Source of the DNA: Hyalella azteca
Taxonomy: Eukaryota > Arthropoda > Malacostraca > Amphipoda > Hyalellidae
Assembly: GCF_000764305.2 (NCBI RefSeq)
Contig: NW_025932050.1
Coordinates: forward strand, 434,001-498,000
DNA: 64,000 nucleotides
Direction of reading: 5' to 3'
Every line of letters starts with the position of its first letter. Position 1 is the stretch's first letter. The notes below the pieces were generated by a model. The model did no database searches, was not told the DNA's origin, and was given only the letters and a program-made list of their open reading frames with translations. Positions 48,532 through 61,500 of the stretch are shown here, piece by piece. A program made the position numbers and the translations under genes.

Positions 48532-51500
48532 TACTTTACTTTCTAGAATAATGGGGGGTCGTGGCGGGGTCCAAATTTATAATAGTTAGTTCCTTAGTTT
48601 GGCTTCTAAGTTGAGAATCTTACGAAAAAAAAAAGGAAACTTTTTCTTTACGAAGCTATAGACCAAATTTCTGTTGTTAGATCATCTTGACATTAACTCT
48701 TTAGTCAGTGATGCAAAGGGTTAACTTGCTTATGCGCTCATCAGAGGCTAGGTTTAGATAATCCCTATAGAGAAATGTCAAAGCTGGCTTGTATTCGGCG
48801 GAGGCCGTATTTGTGATCGCATGTCTAACGCGATTTTGGTCTTCGACATTCAAACATCGACCTTTGAAGGACTTCAACAATAGCATGAAAGTTCCATAAT
48901 TTGAACACTGCCTGTAGCTTCATGTCTGTCGTAAACAAAGATAATCATCGTCAAGTTCTCATTAACTAGGATTATAGATCCAAGATCTATTCTTGTACGT
49001 CAATGACTTGTCGGCTTTGACGTATGTTAATGATTGTGATTACTAACAATAGTGTTATGATCGCTTCACTTGTTATGAACCTCTAAGAGAAAATCCTACT
49101 GGAGCTTTGAGATGGCGGTAGGTATAAATAATTTTAAATGATATCATGCATAATTTCTTGATATTGCTTACAAGAACAATATCGAAGATCACGTAGTCTT
49201 CTTCGCGAAGTCTACAAAGCCTAATGAGAGAGCTATCCTTACCAATTCAAGCCTTGGTTAACGGGCGAAATAGATTTGAACAAATATAGTTAAGATGAGG
49301 CTTTATTTTAAAATTAACCCCAAAGCGAACTGTAAATTTCCACTCGATAATTCGGTAGGAGCTTTTTTTTGGTTGCGTATACAAAAGTAGTACCCATATT
49401 TACATATTATTTTCATTTTGACTGGCATATTTAGTCCATTATAAATCCATTTTTGATTGTTTATATGCAAGTGTTCGTGCAGTATTCTGACCGGCACATT
49501 TGGTCTTGTCTGAACAAATCACTCTAAGGTTATTTACGTGTCTCCAGCCTGCAGCGATTTGATGGGATAATTGCTGAAGCTTATAGTGGCTTGGTGCTCC
49601 TTGGTTCTGATCGCGCATAATTGCAACCTACCGCACGAAACGTCGCTTCATCCTGCACCTGGTGACACTAGCTTAATAGATTAGATGCCCACTTAATTGT
49701 TGTCACTCTAACAATTACCAGATCAGGGACTTTAGGGTAAAGTTGGCTTAATCTTTAACTAAAAATCGCCATATTTTACCGTAGATAAATAATTGTGGCA
49801 AAAATAGTAAATTGTGTTTAGTAATAATAATAATTTAATATTAGCTACCAAATTTCGGCTGCGATAGGCTTTTAAATATGTGCTACAATTTCTCTGCAGA
49901 CGACGGATGCAAGAAACTTCGAATCATAGATAAGTATATGCATGTATTACCTGTATACGAACATTCGTAGTAATTTCTCATTCATATACCACAGCAGAAA
50001 ATTTCATTTTCAAGAGGTTAATTTTCCTCAGAAGTTTTATTGAAATACAGAAAGTGATGAAATTTTATGAAACAATGATTATTATGTAAATTCTTGTGAG
50101 AAGCATTGGCAGAGAAGCTTAGTATATCCAAACCGGCATGCAGGGAACGGTCCGCATATGCGGGAAGGATCAAAGGTTGGGCGTCCGAATCCGGGGATTT
50201 TAGACGCGGTCACAACACACTCGAAAAACATGACCACTGCTGAACGCCTTCACAAAACACGCAATGACCGAGTGACCGACGCTTGCACTGTCTCATTGGT
50301 TATTGAATTCTGGAGACGCCGGCCATTGCTAAACATACTTTTGTGAAACTAATTATGAAGATTGTGGGCAGCGTATGAGTACCGTTTGTGAATCGAATGC
50401 ATATTATATTTTATAAATTGTCTGAAAGTTTCTAGTTTATTTTAAGTTAAACAAAATATATATTGAATATATATAATCGTCGTTGAATCGTCAGGTAGCA
50501 TGTAAGAACCCACTATAGTGCATTTATTATTGTATTCCTTCGATGATTCCTGTTATCTTAAAATTCGATGTAGCAGCTAAGTTCGTCTTCAACAACGAAC
50601 TAAACAAGCTTAATAACTTAATTAACCAAGAAAGACCGCATGGAGCATCTTAACCCATTTCTTTGATTAGCCAAAGGTTAACATATGCCTTTCAAGAGCC
50701 TGTAATTCTTAGACATCTCCAAACTTTATTTACGCCGATATCTTTAGATGGCTCAAGTATATCATATGAGAATTATAATGAGATAAAAGTGTTTAACATC
50801 ATGGACGCGCAAGTGAGCCGTCGCTAGCATGCCGGGCAGCCACTTGGCCTCGAGGGGAGGCGATCGACGTCGCAAAGACTTGGACTCCAACAAACGCCAC
50901 CGCTGTTGCCATTTGGCTGGCGATAACACCGGCTACAATGGCTCATACCGAGCGTTGCTGCCTCCCATAACATAACTTCAACGAACACTAAACGCTGAGC
51001 CGCTCCGACAACGACTGATTTCGAGCTTGGACCACTTAACACTTCCAAATGCCTTCAATGGCTGCCTGACTGTTTCATTTCAAAATGTCAATCTTACGAT
51101 CTTACGAAAGTACCTGACGTTTTCGAATGCCCGACTATTGCTGGCGAGAGCTTTACGAACTAGCAGGCTGCACTTTGAGATTTGTAAGTGCCATTGTAGC
51201 TGAAGCTTTGGTTGTTGCCAGAGTTTTGACAATAGAGTTACATCGCAGCTAGACCTTCCTCCGATCATCGACCATAACCGTAACCTGGCAACTGTATGGC
51301 TTCGTTTGACATTTGTTTGTTCGTGATGTGTGAACATCGTTAACGCCTGCTATAACGAGCGCCCATCACAACTTGGAGCAAAGCGTTATTCCCTTAAAAG
51401 CCTCCCAAATTGTCCCAAGATGTCGTTCGAAAAATCAGTTATTAAAAAAAGTCACCTCTATACAATGTTGAGTTAATTCTTACATATATGCAAGTACTGC

Positions 51501-54390
51501 TCTTCAAACGCTGTGCTATTTGTCTCAGTATTCTTCGCTCTGCTGATGAAGTGCAGTTCGAGATTAACTGGCCCAATTCATTGCAAATTTTGACTAGTCT
51601 CATCGTGGACTATATTAGTAGCAGTAATCATTCGTTGTAAATGAAAAATTTAAGCCTACTCTGTTTGAATGCGTTTATGAATTGTTCATTATGGACATAA
51701 TGAATGGATTTTCTTTGTATCTAATGAAAAGTTTTATACAAATTTCACAAAGATTTTGGAAATACCTTTGAGGGTGATTATTCTACCAAAGCGTGATAAA
51801 AAAGTTAGGATTTTTTAGAAAAGCGTCAAGGGGAAGTCTAGTGTGGCTCATGAAGCTTTGTTTAACTGCATGCTTCTGGAGAAAATTCCCATATTATTAA
51901 TTTCCGGTAAGGTTTAAATTTTTTAATAGTGTCTCATTAAATATCCAATTGTTTTTAATGGGTTGCTGGTCAAGCACGATTCCCAGATTATCATATCTTA
52001 GAACTTTCGTGGTCAATCGCAGCTACTAATAATTGTGAAAAGTCAGAAAATTAGTAAAATTGATAGGCGGAATGGCAAATGTTTGTCATCTGAAACGATT
52101 TTCTCTAAAAATTATTTTTTACTAATATGTATTGCATTAATATATCCGTCCTCATTGAATCACACGATGACTCCACCAATAATCACATTGGAGCCTACAA
52201 CACAATTCTACCTCTCATTGCGTAATAGAACCATGGAAAAAGACACAATTACTCTGAATTAAGAAATTCAATACATATCATATGACTTAATGAATTTGTT
52301 TAAGAGATGTCAAGTAGAGCATTATTACTGCTACTGTCAACGACATTATTACTGACTCGGATCATGCACATGGAACCTCTGTACATGAAGCAATGTCAAG
52401 TTGAGAATGAAGTCGCGTCTTCTCAAGTCAAAAGAATATTTAGGAGCGAATTACTGAAGCATGAAGGAACTTTTGACGTCGCCCTCCAGTATCTGCGGCC
52501 ATTTGGGGGCCAGCGTACCCTCCCCGCGGCGGGAGAGGGGGGGGAGATGCAAGGTTAGGCTCCATCCGGAAAGTTTTTTCGGCGCACACATTTAGTATTC
52601 CTGTTTCCAGTGAATCGTTCCATGCCAATATTTCTGAATTGCCAGACGAATTAAATTCATATCTATTTCAACATGCATCACTAGTCAAATTGGCATCATA
52701 CATTTAAATTTACCAAAACAGCAATAAAAATAAAAATCTGACAAAATTAGACATTAGCACCTAAGTTAACAGGAGCTGCAATTGCGCTTGTAGAAAAAGT
52801 AACAGCCACAGCAGACGGCGATAAAAATGATATGGCATCAGTATCTGTCCCAATATCATATTAATGTTATTCAGCTACAGACACTTCAGCATCAGCCGCA
52901 CGAACAGCTTCAGTAATATCAGCATGCAGCAGCAACAACAGCAGCCGGAGCTTGCATGCTCGAAGCGTCGTGTGGTCGCAGTTCATTTGGGCGCTTTAGT
53001 CAAGACACTTGAGGTCGCTGACCACGAGTCAGAGTGCGATCATACGCGCGATTTCCATAAGTGAGCAGAGTAATCATACGCTCATTTCCATACGCTTAGG
53101 CCTCTACTGCCGCCCAAATGTTTGTAGTTTGCTGCTCTCAACGATGCAAAGGGGAAAGGTGAGAGCCTCCTGCGACCACCTGGCTGCTGCAACCCTCGCC
53201 CAGCCGTCGTAATGGCGACCAGCAATTGGCATCGAACGCGCAAGTTATGGCGGTACGCTTGACGTTCTAATATCCAAACTCGAGTAAGCTATCACATTCA
53301 TGATGAAATGTTGAAATGATCTCTTATAAAGATTTTTGTCCATTATGGTTTACTTGAACACCACTGATTGGATAATTCACAGCAAGACCGCGTAAGAATT
53401 TAATTATGTGTTTCATTTGTTAAAACATCATCGAACGACGTGAAATACAACGCTTCAGCTGTAAAATATATTTATCAGGCTAGAGGTTATCTGATCGAAT
53501 GAAATTAAACGAATTGTTTGTGCACAACCATGCATTGAACATTGCAAATTTCGATCAGCTGAAAAATTTATAGAAATTTTCACACGCAGTTTTTCAAGTT
53601 ATAATTATTTCTGTTTCATTATATCAATAATAAAATATTATTGCGACATTAATTCCGAGTTGCCATTGCTTCACGATAAGATTGGTTCGTGGATTTGAAA
53701 ATAGTGTGGTTTTCATCTTTCTTAATGGTTCAGGAATATTAAGAACAATCATTGATTATTCTGCAAATTAATTGCAAAATTTCGAACGACTAATAAAAAG
53801 CCGTGATGACACTTTAGGTAGAATGGCATTTGCATTTAATTGAACTGACGTGGAATTGGCTATTATGTCCTTATAAGGTTATTTGCCTATCAAAATCTCA
53901 TTTACTTTTCAAAACATAATTAAAACGATTGGAATAATCTCTAGAAAATGTTATAAATCTCGATGACTCGTCCTATGCTTCCCAGTATTTAACAGAAGAT
54001 TGGGCTCAGCGTTTGGGCGATTCCCGCTGCCATTGATGCCCACGGTATGCTCGGCAATCACAATCATGGTACGCACGGCAATCACAATTGCGGCTGCTTA
54101 CCCTCGCAGTCACGGCCCTGAGGGTCGACCTTCCTACGGCTGGGTCCCGCAATCTTGTTTCCCTCAGTACGTAATGAGATGCTCGAATATATCTAGCAAC
54201 TCCACAGTTTATGGAGTCTTGATGAGGAATGATGTTAATAATAATAATAATAGGATTTATTATTAATAAAATGTATATAATAAGAATGGCTTCCATCTAT
54301 TATATTCGTGTAATAGCAATATTATAATTAGTTTTCAGTGATATATCGTTTCAGCTGTCCAATTTATTTGATATCTGCTTTTGCGTGCAG
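48532..54390. other. About 5.9 kb of non-coding DNA, no recognised gene
   Basis: Short ORFs only (up to 96 codons). A GC-rich zone lies at 50.8-51.3 kb with frames on the minus strand, and a CAG-rich run at 52920-52946 would read as six glutamines. At 54052 and 54076 the word CGGCAATCACAAT is duplicated with a 24-bp period. An ATA/TAA run occurs at 54234-54280. No element ends or RNA genes were found. Confidence 0.55.
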
Positions 54391-54930
54391 ATTCTTATCT
54401 GCTTCGCACATGCCTGACGGCCTCGTTTTTGCCTCACCTCAGCCTCACTGTCCCCCACATGCCTCATACATGCCTCGATCCTGCCTCACTGCCTTGCACG
54501 TGCCTCGCACGTGCCCTACTGCTTTGTTCCTGCCTCACTGTCGCTCACTTGCCTCACTGCCACGCACTTACCTCTCCCTAGCCTCACTGCCTCGCACTTA
54601 CCTCTCCCTAGCCTCACTGCCACGCACTTGCCTCTCCCTAGCCTCACTGCCACGCACTTACCTCTCCCTAGCCTCACTGCCTCGCACTTACCTCTCCCTA
54701 GCCTCACTGCCTCGCACTTACCTCTCCCTAGCCTCACTGCCTCGCACTTGCCTCTCCCTAGCCTCACTGCCTCGCACTTACCTCTCCCTAGCCTCACTGC
54801 CTCGCACTTGTCCTGCTGCCTCGTCCTTACCCCGCCCTAGCCTCACTGTCTCATACATGCCTCTCCCTAGCCTCACTGTCTCATACATGCCTCGCCCTAG
54901 CCTCACTGTCTCATACATGCCACACAGTTC
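54391..54930 (+). repeat. 30-bp minisatellite making the longest ORF
   Basis: From 54551 the unit GCCTCACTGCCTCGCACTTA + CCTCTCCCTA repeats every 30 bp, with starts at 54551, 54581, 54611, 54641, 54671, 54701, 54731 and 54761, then variant units to about 54930; looser CCTCACTG/GCCTCGCACGTG words reach back to about 54400. Because 30 is divisible by three and the unit lacks stops, two plus frames (54338-55243, 301 codons; 54511-54840, 109 codons) and one minus frame (54516-54797, 93 codons) stay open. The 301-codon frame reads SLASLPRTYL decapeptides, then a unique tail of about 95 residues containing QREQQAQQ and no known domain. No signal peptide or splice context supports translation, so it is annotated as satellite DNA rather than a gene. 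Confidence 0.9.
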
Positions 54931-57335
54931 CACTCTTGTCTCATTGTCCCGCTCATGTCTCGTCTCCCCCGCCGCAAAGTTGGCGGCCTGGCGAGGAGCC
55001 GTTAAGTCCGTTATTTATCACAGCGTCGTCTGGCTTAAACGTTCCTATGTGATTACTGAGTACAGGCCTGCTTTGCCGGCAACAATATCAGCAATAGCGC
55101 CCGCAACAATGCCCCATTACTGTCAACGAGAGCAACAAGCGCAACAACATCCCAGCTGCAACAACAACTTCATCGAAATCTACCTCCGGCTGCTCTGTGC
55201 CAAGTTCTCGAATCCTAATGCAAGGTATTCGCCGGGAGAGTAAAAATCTTGAACGGTGAAACTATCATAAACCTTTATGAAATACAACTGTAGTTTATGT
55301 ACCACTAATAACAATTCTAAATATTATATCACGTGTCCGACGAACATTTATGCCCACAATTAACTGAACTTCTCGACAAACTATGATAAGTAATACGCGC
55401 GGGCCTTATCGATTGAGCATAACTTGCTGAGAGGGCGGGTGAGAACAATCTATAATTTCTATCAACTATAAGTAGCTCACAATTTCCAGCGTTAATTTCG
55501 AATCTTACTTCCAGCGTTATTTTATATGGCCTTTTCTATTACGATTCAATCGCTCTTAAATTTTCCAAAAACTTACTGATATATTTCTTAAGAGTTTTAG
55601 CAAGTCATGGTACTACGTTCGACGATATACGTTTAAGTTTTGAAATTAATGTCAAACTAGCCAAACATTTGGCATTCTGTGTAACATTTTCTTATTTTAC
55701 TTCAAGTACAACAAGTTTATATCATATAACTCAATTAAAAAGTTCGTTAATGTAGCAATGATGACATAGTCCTCCTTATCAACAATATTTCCTTCTTTTG
55801 AAGGTAATAAATGCAAAGTAAATGCCAGCAGTTCTAACACGAAGATTTGAGTGTGATATTCGTGCTACGACGATTCTTCCCTTGCGCTTACTTATGCTTG
55901 TTTTTGTCGTGGCCAAATTCAATTTGTTCTGCGATTAATGCATAAATTTCCGCACCCGATCTAATTATACACTTCGGTTAAGAAAATTAGCAGGAGAGCA
56001 AGACAGAATTTTTGAGGGCTCCTTAAATTCTGGAGCCGAGAGCTGAATTTTAATCCGCAATCTTCATACCGAATGTGCGGACGCTCGCGCCGACTCCGTG
56101 TCTCGATCATTAATTGCATACACGAATATCTCTTAGAAGCTTGCACGGTTCATAACGCTCATTCTTAATAAAATTTGTGGTTTAAGTTCAGATTTTTACG
56201 TTTAAGTAACATCACGAGTATTTTCAAATAATTAAAGATAAATTATGCGTTTTCAACCGAATTCGTGTACAGAAGCCATCAGCACATTCATCGTAAAAAC
56301 CACATCATCACAGTAAAGCAACTCTGGCGAATGTTACAAATAATTTCCGACCAATTGGGATGAAAAAAATATTTTTCTGCTGTGCCACAAAAAATTCGAC
56401 AATTATTTCAGGAACTACACAACTTGTGTAAAATGTCTTCCCATTATATTCCACTCCGTAAAAATCCAAATGTACAAAAAGTATCCACATTATTCATCTG
56501 AAAAACCGTGGGTAAACGTAATTAATTGACCAGCACCGAAAAACGAACTTTAATTAACTAAACAAGATTAATAACGGTGGTCTAGCCAGTGTTACCGGTG
56601 GCTTACAACAGTGTAACTCTAACATCTTCTTAATAAATATATTCATACCTGTTTTTTCATATACCACTGTAGATTTAATGGTATGAAAATTGCATGTTGA
56701 CGTTGCTACAGAGTACCGTGAACATCGCTAGCATTACCCTGCTCTTGACCTGGTCGGATCAATCTACACAGTACCAGCATCATAACCTATCCCCTTATTA
56801 AATTCAACAGTAACTAATCAAGCGAAGCCATGTATCATAAAGTTATATATGTAATCTGAACCGTCTATTCCTTGCTCTAATTTCAATTCAGTTCAACATT
56901 TTGATTAAATTCAAGAATGCATCTCTCTTTTAGCGTAGATTTATCAGAGCAGATTTTAATAGCAGCATTTGAATTAGGTGGAGTTTTTCCTCATTTCTTC
57001 ATCTTTGCATTGCTCTTAAAGACATGCAGTTATATAATATCAATATCTGTTAGCTTTAGTGGTAGATTTGTGGGCGATGCAGTTGTTTAAGGAGGTGCAT
57101 GTCTTCACCTCGGTTCAGCTCGCAGCAAATTATGCAGGCATTTTGTGGAGGGATCTCGTCACGCCACGGCAATTGGCAAACGATGCTTACCGCAAAGCAA
57201 TCGCTCACACGCCTCCCTAATTACCTACAAGAAAGACTGATTACTCGCAATAAGACTGCGCAGCACGAGTCTGCAGCGAGTCCACATCTTGTGCGCTGCC
57301 CCGCAACATGCGAGACTTAGTTTGCCTGCATAACA
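54931..57335. other. Non-coding stretch, no recognised gene
   Basis: The first 310 bp are GC-richer and form the unique tail of the repeat-derived frame. The rest is AT-rich with only short ORFs (up to 73 codons at 57099-57320) and no boundaries or hairpins worth reporting. Confidence 0.55.
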
Positions 57336-57340
57336 AATGT

Positions 57341-57647
57341 TGCGGAATGTAAGTACTCGGATGTAGTGTGATTATGCGGAATGTAAGTACTCGGATGTAA
57401 TGTGATTATGCGGAATGTAAGTACTCGGATTTTTTGTGATTATGCGGAATGTAAGTATTCGGATGTAGTGTGATTATGCGGAATGTAAGTATTCGGATGT
57501 AGTGTGATTATGCGGAATGTAAGTACTCGGATGTAGTGTGATTATGCGGAATGTAAGTACTCGGATGTATTGTGATTATGCGGAATGTAAGTACTCGGAT
57601 GTATTGTGATTATGCGGAATGTATAAGTACTCGGATGTAGAGACTGC
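57341..57647 (+). repeat. 34-bp minisatellite, 9 copies
   Basis: GCGGAATGTAAGTACTCGG begins at 57342 and recurs every 34 bp (57376, 57410, 57444, 57478, 57512, 57546, 57580, 57614). The second half, ATGTAGTGTGATTAT, varies slightly (one unit has TTTTTTG; some have TATTG), and the last unit has a 2-bp insertion. Same period as the 19.8-kb array but unrelated sequence. There are no unique spacers, so it is not a CRISPR. Confidence 0.96.
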
Positions 57648-60468
57648 GTATTAACGTAGTATTGGGTGAAGGTCTTCTTACGTCATTTTTCACATCATTT
57701 AAGTGTTTTATTTTAAATACTTGTTGCTTGTACACTAATGCTAGTTTATGATCGGTTGCGTTATGGTAGTTTTGAGTTTATTCAAGTAAAATAAACTGCA
57801 ACACGATAAAGACATAAACATAATAACATCAGTCATACACCTATTAACATAAAATAGATCATTATTTCGCTTCTTTTAGTAATTAATAACTGCTGTTCAT
57901 TATTTTTACCTTAAGTAGTCTTAGCTATGGGGTAAATTATATTGTATTAGTAATTGACATTGGTGTAGTTTAATGATTCACAAGATATCCAATACTTGTT
58001 TAGCACTTAAATGAGCTTTTGATGATCTGAATTAATCTCTAACGAAGATGGACCTAATTTTCATGTTTATTTTTGTGTTCGATCGATCATGCATGGTGCA
58101 TTCATTATGGTATCTTTATTTGTTTATTATTTGTTTTTTTTTCAGATTAAGGTTTTGGCATCGTATAATTACATTACTTATATGATTGTAGCAGGCATAT
58201 CAAGAAATCATATCATTTCAGCCTAATAAGCAATTTATTTCGTTTGAATGATGTGATGCTGACTTTTTACTGGCCTTATTTTATATGCTATCTTCCAACC
58301 TCAAAGTACACAACATCCGCACTTCATCCCTTTTTTGAACTTCAAATTATCAAGGCAATTATTCATAATGTCGAGGGAAAATTGTTATTGAAGATCCTAT
58401 TTGTGCATATCATCAATAAGCTATTGTTCAGAGGTACTCCCTCCGCCCGGCCCTTCCCTCTCATACACAGGGGGAAAGCTGAGGGCAATCTCTTGCGCAA
58501 TTACCGAGGGTTTTGCTTCTAAGCTTTTACCTCTGATAATTGCTGTTGCCTTAGGATAGTAGTCTTAAGCAGGGCATGACTTAGTGCTGATAATTGTTGT
58601 ACATCAGGATGGTAGTCAGTTGTTGCTTATGCGTAGTCGTCAAAGGCATTGTAGGACTGCTGCTAATTGCTGCTGTTGTTTAAAAAGCTTACAAACGAGC
58701 TGATTTTAGGGTATATTTAAAATTGAAACGATTTATTCACCATCGACCTAAATAATAAGAGTTGATCGTGCACGGATTGAAGCTAGCAAACATAATTTCA
58801 TGTAAAATATGACGTAGGAGCATGTAAGAAACTTTGCCCTCCTCCAAATTTTTGCCTTCCTAGAAAATTTATGGAAGTAGCGCCTCTGCACTGGTCTTGT
58901 CATGATGTTGTACGAGAAGGTTGCTCATGACTTGAAGTCTATAGCATTAATTGGTCAATATACAAGACAGGCAGCCGGTAAAGTAGCTCCGTCTTACAAA
59001 CTGTGATTAGCAAAGTGGAAGCTCCTGGTCTAGACTGACGAGCGGTGAAGCCTCTACCTGCCTTGCTCCTAGCGTTGCGTTAACAGGTATTTAGTTAAAT
59101 CAGCTTGTAATTTCTACGTCTTCGAATATTTTCATAGACTTTCTCAAAAGTACATCAAGGCATGTTTTTCGTGCGTGTACCCAACTTTTTCGGGTACAAT
59201 TGGTGTTATTCGATTATTCGTCATCATCTCGAGATAAAATGCTTTGGAATTTAAATTTTTCGTTACCAGTTAATTCGGTCTTCGAACGCTGAAGTTGTTT
59301 CTATCAAATTAATTAACGAATAAAGTCATCAGATTTCTCCGAGTTTCTTCTTGTTGACATCGTCAAGCTGTCCGAAATATCTCTCTCAGCGAGAGAAAGA
59401 ATTCTTCACTCCTGTGTCATTGACTGAACTTACCTTGAACATAATAATAAATGAATTAGTTCTACTTAAGCATCAAAAACAAATCAGCTGATCGCTTTTG
59501 TTTAAATCAATCTTCATACGCACGATCACAGCATGAATCGGTATCATATTGCTTGCGCGGCGGATCAAACTCGCTTAATTACTCAGACCATCCTCCACCT
59601 TGAGGTCCGCCGGCAGGTAGGCTTACATACGGGCGATTTTTCCGGCTGATTTAAAGTCAAAGAAGCCCGATTGTTTACGCTGATGGATGAAGTGAAGTTT
59701 TGGAGCGTGATTCCAAGCGTCGGTAATGAAGCCTTTCCGTCCGTTTGCTCTCAGCAGACTCCTGACTGCTCTCATGCCTCACTGGATGGCCTTCAGCCAT
59801 CTTTTCGGCGCTCCTCGAAGTGCCAAAATAACTTGAGTGGCGCCTGCTTTTCGAGACACCACTTCTCAATTTCGCCAAGATTTCGGCAGTTGATGACCGA
59901 ATTTCCCTAACTCCTCGTCCGTGCTAAGTCATTTCATTCACCTTCACCTCAGCTGGATTACTCCAAAACAGAATTAATATCATGATGAATTCTGTGAAAA
60001 TTCTTTAAAGGCCTATAAGCAAGAGAAGTGTCATTGCAAGCTGATGTGATGGTAGCTCCGAGGAACCGAGAGATGACTTCTGAGAAACGCGCTGCCCAAT
60101 TAGTGAAGGTCTTTTGAGAAGACCAGCCTCATAACAGCTTGCTCTCATAATTCCCCAGCGCTCTTAAGACTGGATAATACAATTAGTAGGCTGCTTTTCG
60201 GCGTTAAATTCATGTGATTTACAGACCCCGCCATCTTCGAGTTGACGTGTGTGCCTGTTTAAACAAACACCATCGCTATAAATTAAATGTTTGATGCGTA
60301 TAAATATGGTGGACCCCGCATACGTGAATATATATACTCGGCATCCAGTCACTCCTGAAATGAATTTAAGTTGCGGTAAATCTTGACTAGCCGAGCTTTG
60401 TTAAGTTTAGTGTAATACTTTACGTTAAGCATGGAATATCTATTTTAACATCTTGTGGCCTTTTTAAC
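57648..60468. other. Non-coding stretch, no recognised gene
   Basis: A long T tract ends in TTTTTTCAG with AG at 58144-58145, a good acceptor match, but the frame behind it (IKVLASYNYITYM...) closes after about 26 codons. Between 58533 and 58680 a CTG(A/C)TAATTG(C/T)TG word recurs three times as a degenerate array. Overlapping ORFs on both strands at 59671-59910 lie in a GC-richer patch and are not recognised. Confidence 0.5.
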
Positions 60469-60630
60469 GCATTTTCTCATTTATGGAAAAAATACACTAT
60501 TGTGCTCGCCATGTCCGTCTGTCTGTCTGTCCGTCCGTCTGTCCGTCTGTCCGTCCGTCCGTGACCTCAAGTTTTCGTCGACGAGAAAATGCGCTCTCTG
60601 TCACTCACTGCAGTGAGTACTGAGTTTTTT
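60469..60630 (+). repeat. Dispersed repeat with palindromic tail, copy B
   Basis: The fuller copy of the family at 14429-14538. It begins GCATTTTCTC and later carries the inverted GAGAAAATGC at 60583-60592. Between them an expanded CTGT/CCGT tract (about 60513-60561) and a GACCTCAAGTTTTCGTCGAC segment absent from copy A are present. It ends with the same 16-bp palindrome ACTCACTGCAGTGAGT (60603-60618), ACTGAGTT and a T run. No ORF is present. Confidence 0.82.
60513..60561 (+). repeat. (CTGT/CCGT)n tetranucleotide tract
   Basis: About twelve tandem CTGT or CCGT units inside dispersed-repeat copy B. The same position in copy A has only about three units, so the tract length varies between family members. 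Confidence 0.92.
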
Positions 60631-61189
60631 CTGAATCGTTTGCACAGGATGTTTGCATCAGTTTAACATGAAATAAATAAATCAGTAGCTTTCAAATTTT
60701 AATCACATTACGGTTCGAATTTCTCTACACCTGATTCATATTCAAATCACTGAAGATTGAACATAAGCTGCAATTATTACCGAGTGCGTATTTTGAGCGA
60801 CATCTTATTTAATCAATCCTCACTGTGTAATGAACTAAAGTAATAGCACAAATTATTTTACTCGTACGTGCTTCATCTGAGCGAGTGGATCTTTTGAACC
60901 AAGTTATTTGTTCATTTGAGAGCAGCAGCGAGTGCGCCAGTTTAGATATCTGATTTGCTCGGTAAACGCCATCTGAAAAAGCTAAGAGCCTTTGCTATAT
61001 CGGCTGCGCGTAAGTTGAAGCAGCGCTGGAGTGGCTCGTGTTGAGCGGTGCTGCGATTGACGAGCAAAAGTGTGATAGAGAGCTTAATTAATGAGCTGCT
61101 TAACGGGTGCCTCCGACTGCCCCTCTGAGAGCCTTCCTCCAGCGGCCATTTAGCAAGAACGAATGAGTGGCTTAGGGTGAAAAGCCGGC
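60631..61189. other. Non-coding stretch, nothing recognised
   Basis: AT-rich at first, becoming GC-richer toward 61.0-61.18 kb. No ORF of note, hairpin or array. Confidence 0.6.
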
Positions 61190-61500
61190 GTTCTGGAGTG
61201 GTGGGGGTGGGTGGTGTGTGGGGACGGTGGTGGTGAGAGGGGTGGGTGGCGAGGTGGGGACTGGTGGTGAGGGTGGTGAGGTGGGGAGTGTGGCTAAGTG
61301 GGGAGGGTGTTGTGGTGGGGGTGTTGGAGGGAGGTGGATGGCGAAGCTGAGGATGGGTGGCGAGGTGTGGGTGGATGGTGAAGTGGAGGATGGCTGAAGG
61401 TGAAATGTCGGCGTACTTGAAGGGTGGGTTGGTGGTGTGGGTAACTCAGGGGAGGGTTAGAGTGAATGGAAGGTTTAGAGTGTCAGCGGGAGGGTAAGCG
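61190..61500 (+). repeat. G-rich, low-complexity GGT/GGGTG tract
   Basis: The plus strand is dominated by G with T and few C from about 61195 to 61480, with many GGG and GGGG runs (for example GTGGGGGTGGGTGG and GGTGGGGACTGG) and recurring GAGGTGGGGA and GGTGGCGAGGTG words. Several closely spaced G runs make G-quadruplex formation possible on the plus strand. The minus strand is a polypyrimidine/CA tract. Confidence 0.85.

Noticed and set aside
52920..52950. CAG-repeat coding exon (polyglutamine)
   Set aside because: Only six glutamine codons; the ORF is 66 codons with no recognisable context, and CAG-rich runs are frequent in arthropod non-coding DNA.
55015..55040. TATCACAG word resembling the miR-2 seed family
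   Set aside because: Downstream bases do not match miR-2 and no hairpin surrounds it.
57341..57647. CRISPR-like regular array
   Set aside because: Repeat units are contiguous with no unique spacers, and the DNA is eukaryotic in character; it is a minisatellite. The same applies to 19824-19948.
58117..58222. Exon behind a strong acceptor at 58144-58145
   Set aside because: The frame in phase closes after about 26 codons and shows no similarity I recognise; T-rich tracts ending in CAG are common by chance in AT-rich DNA.
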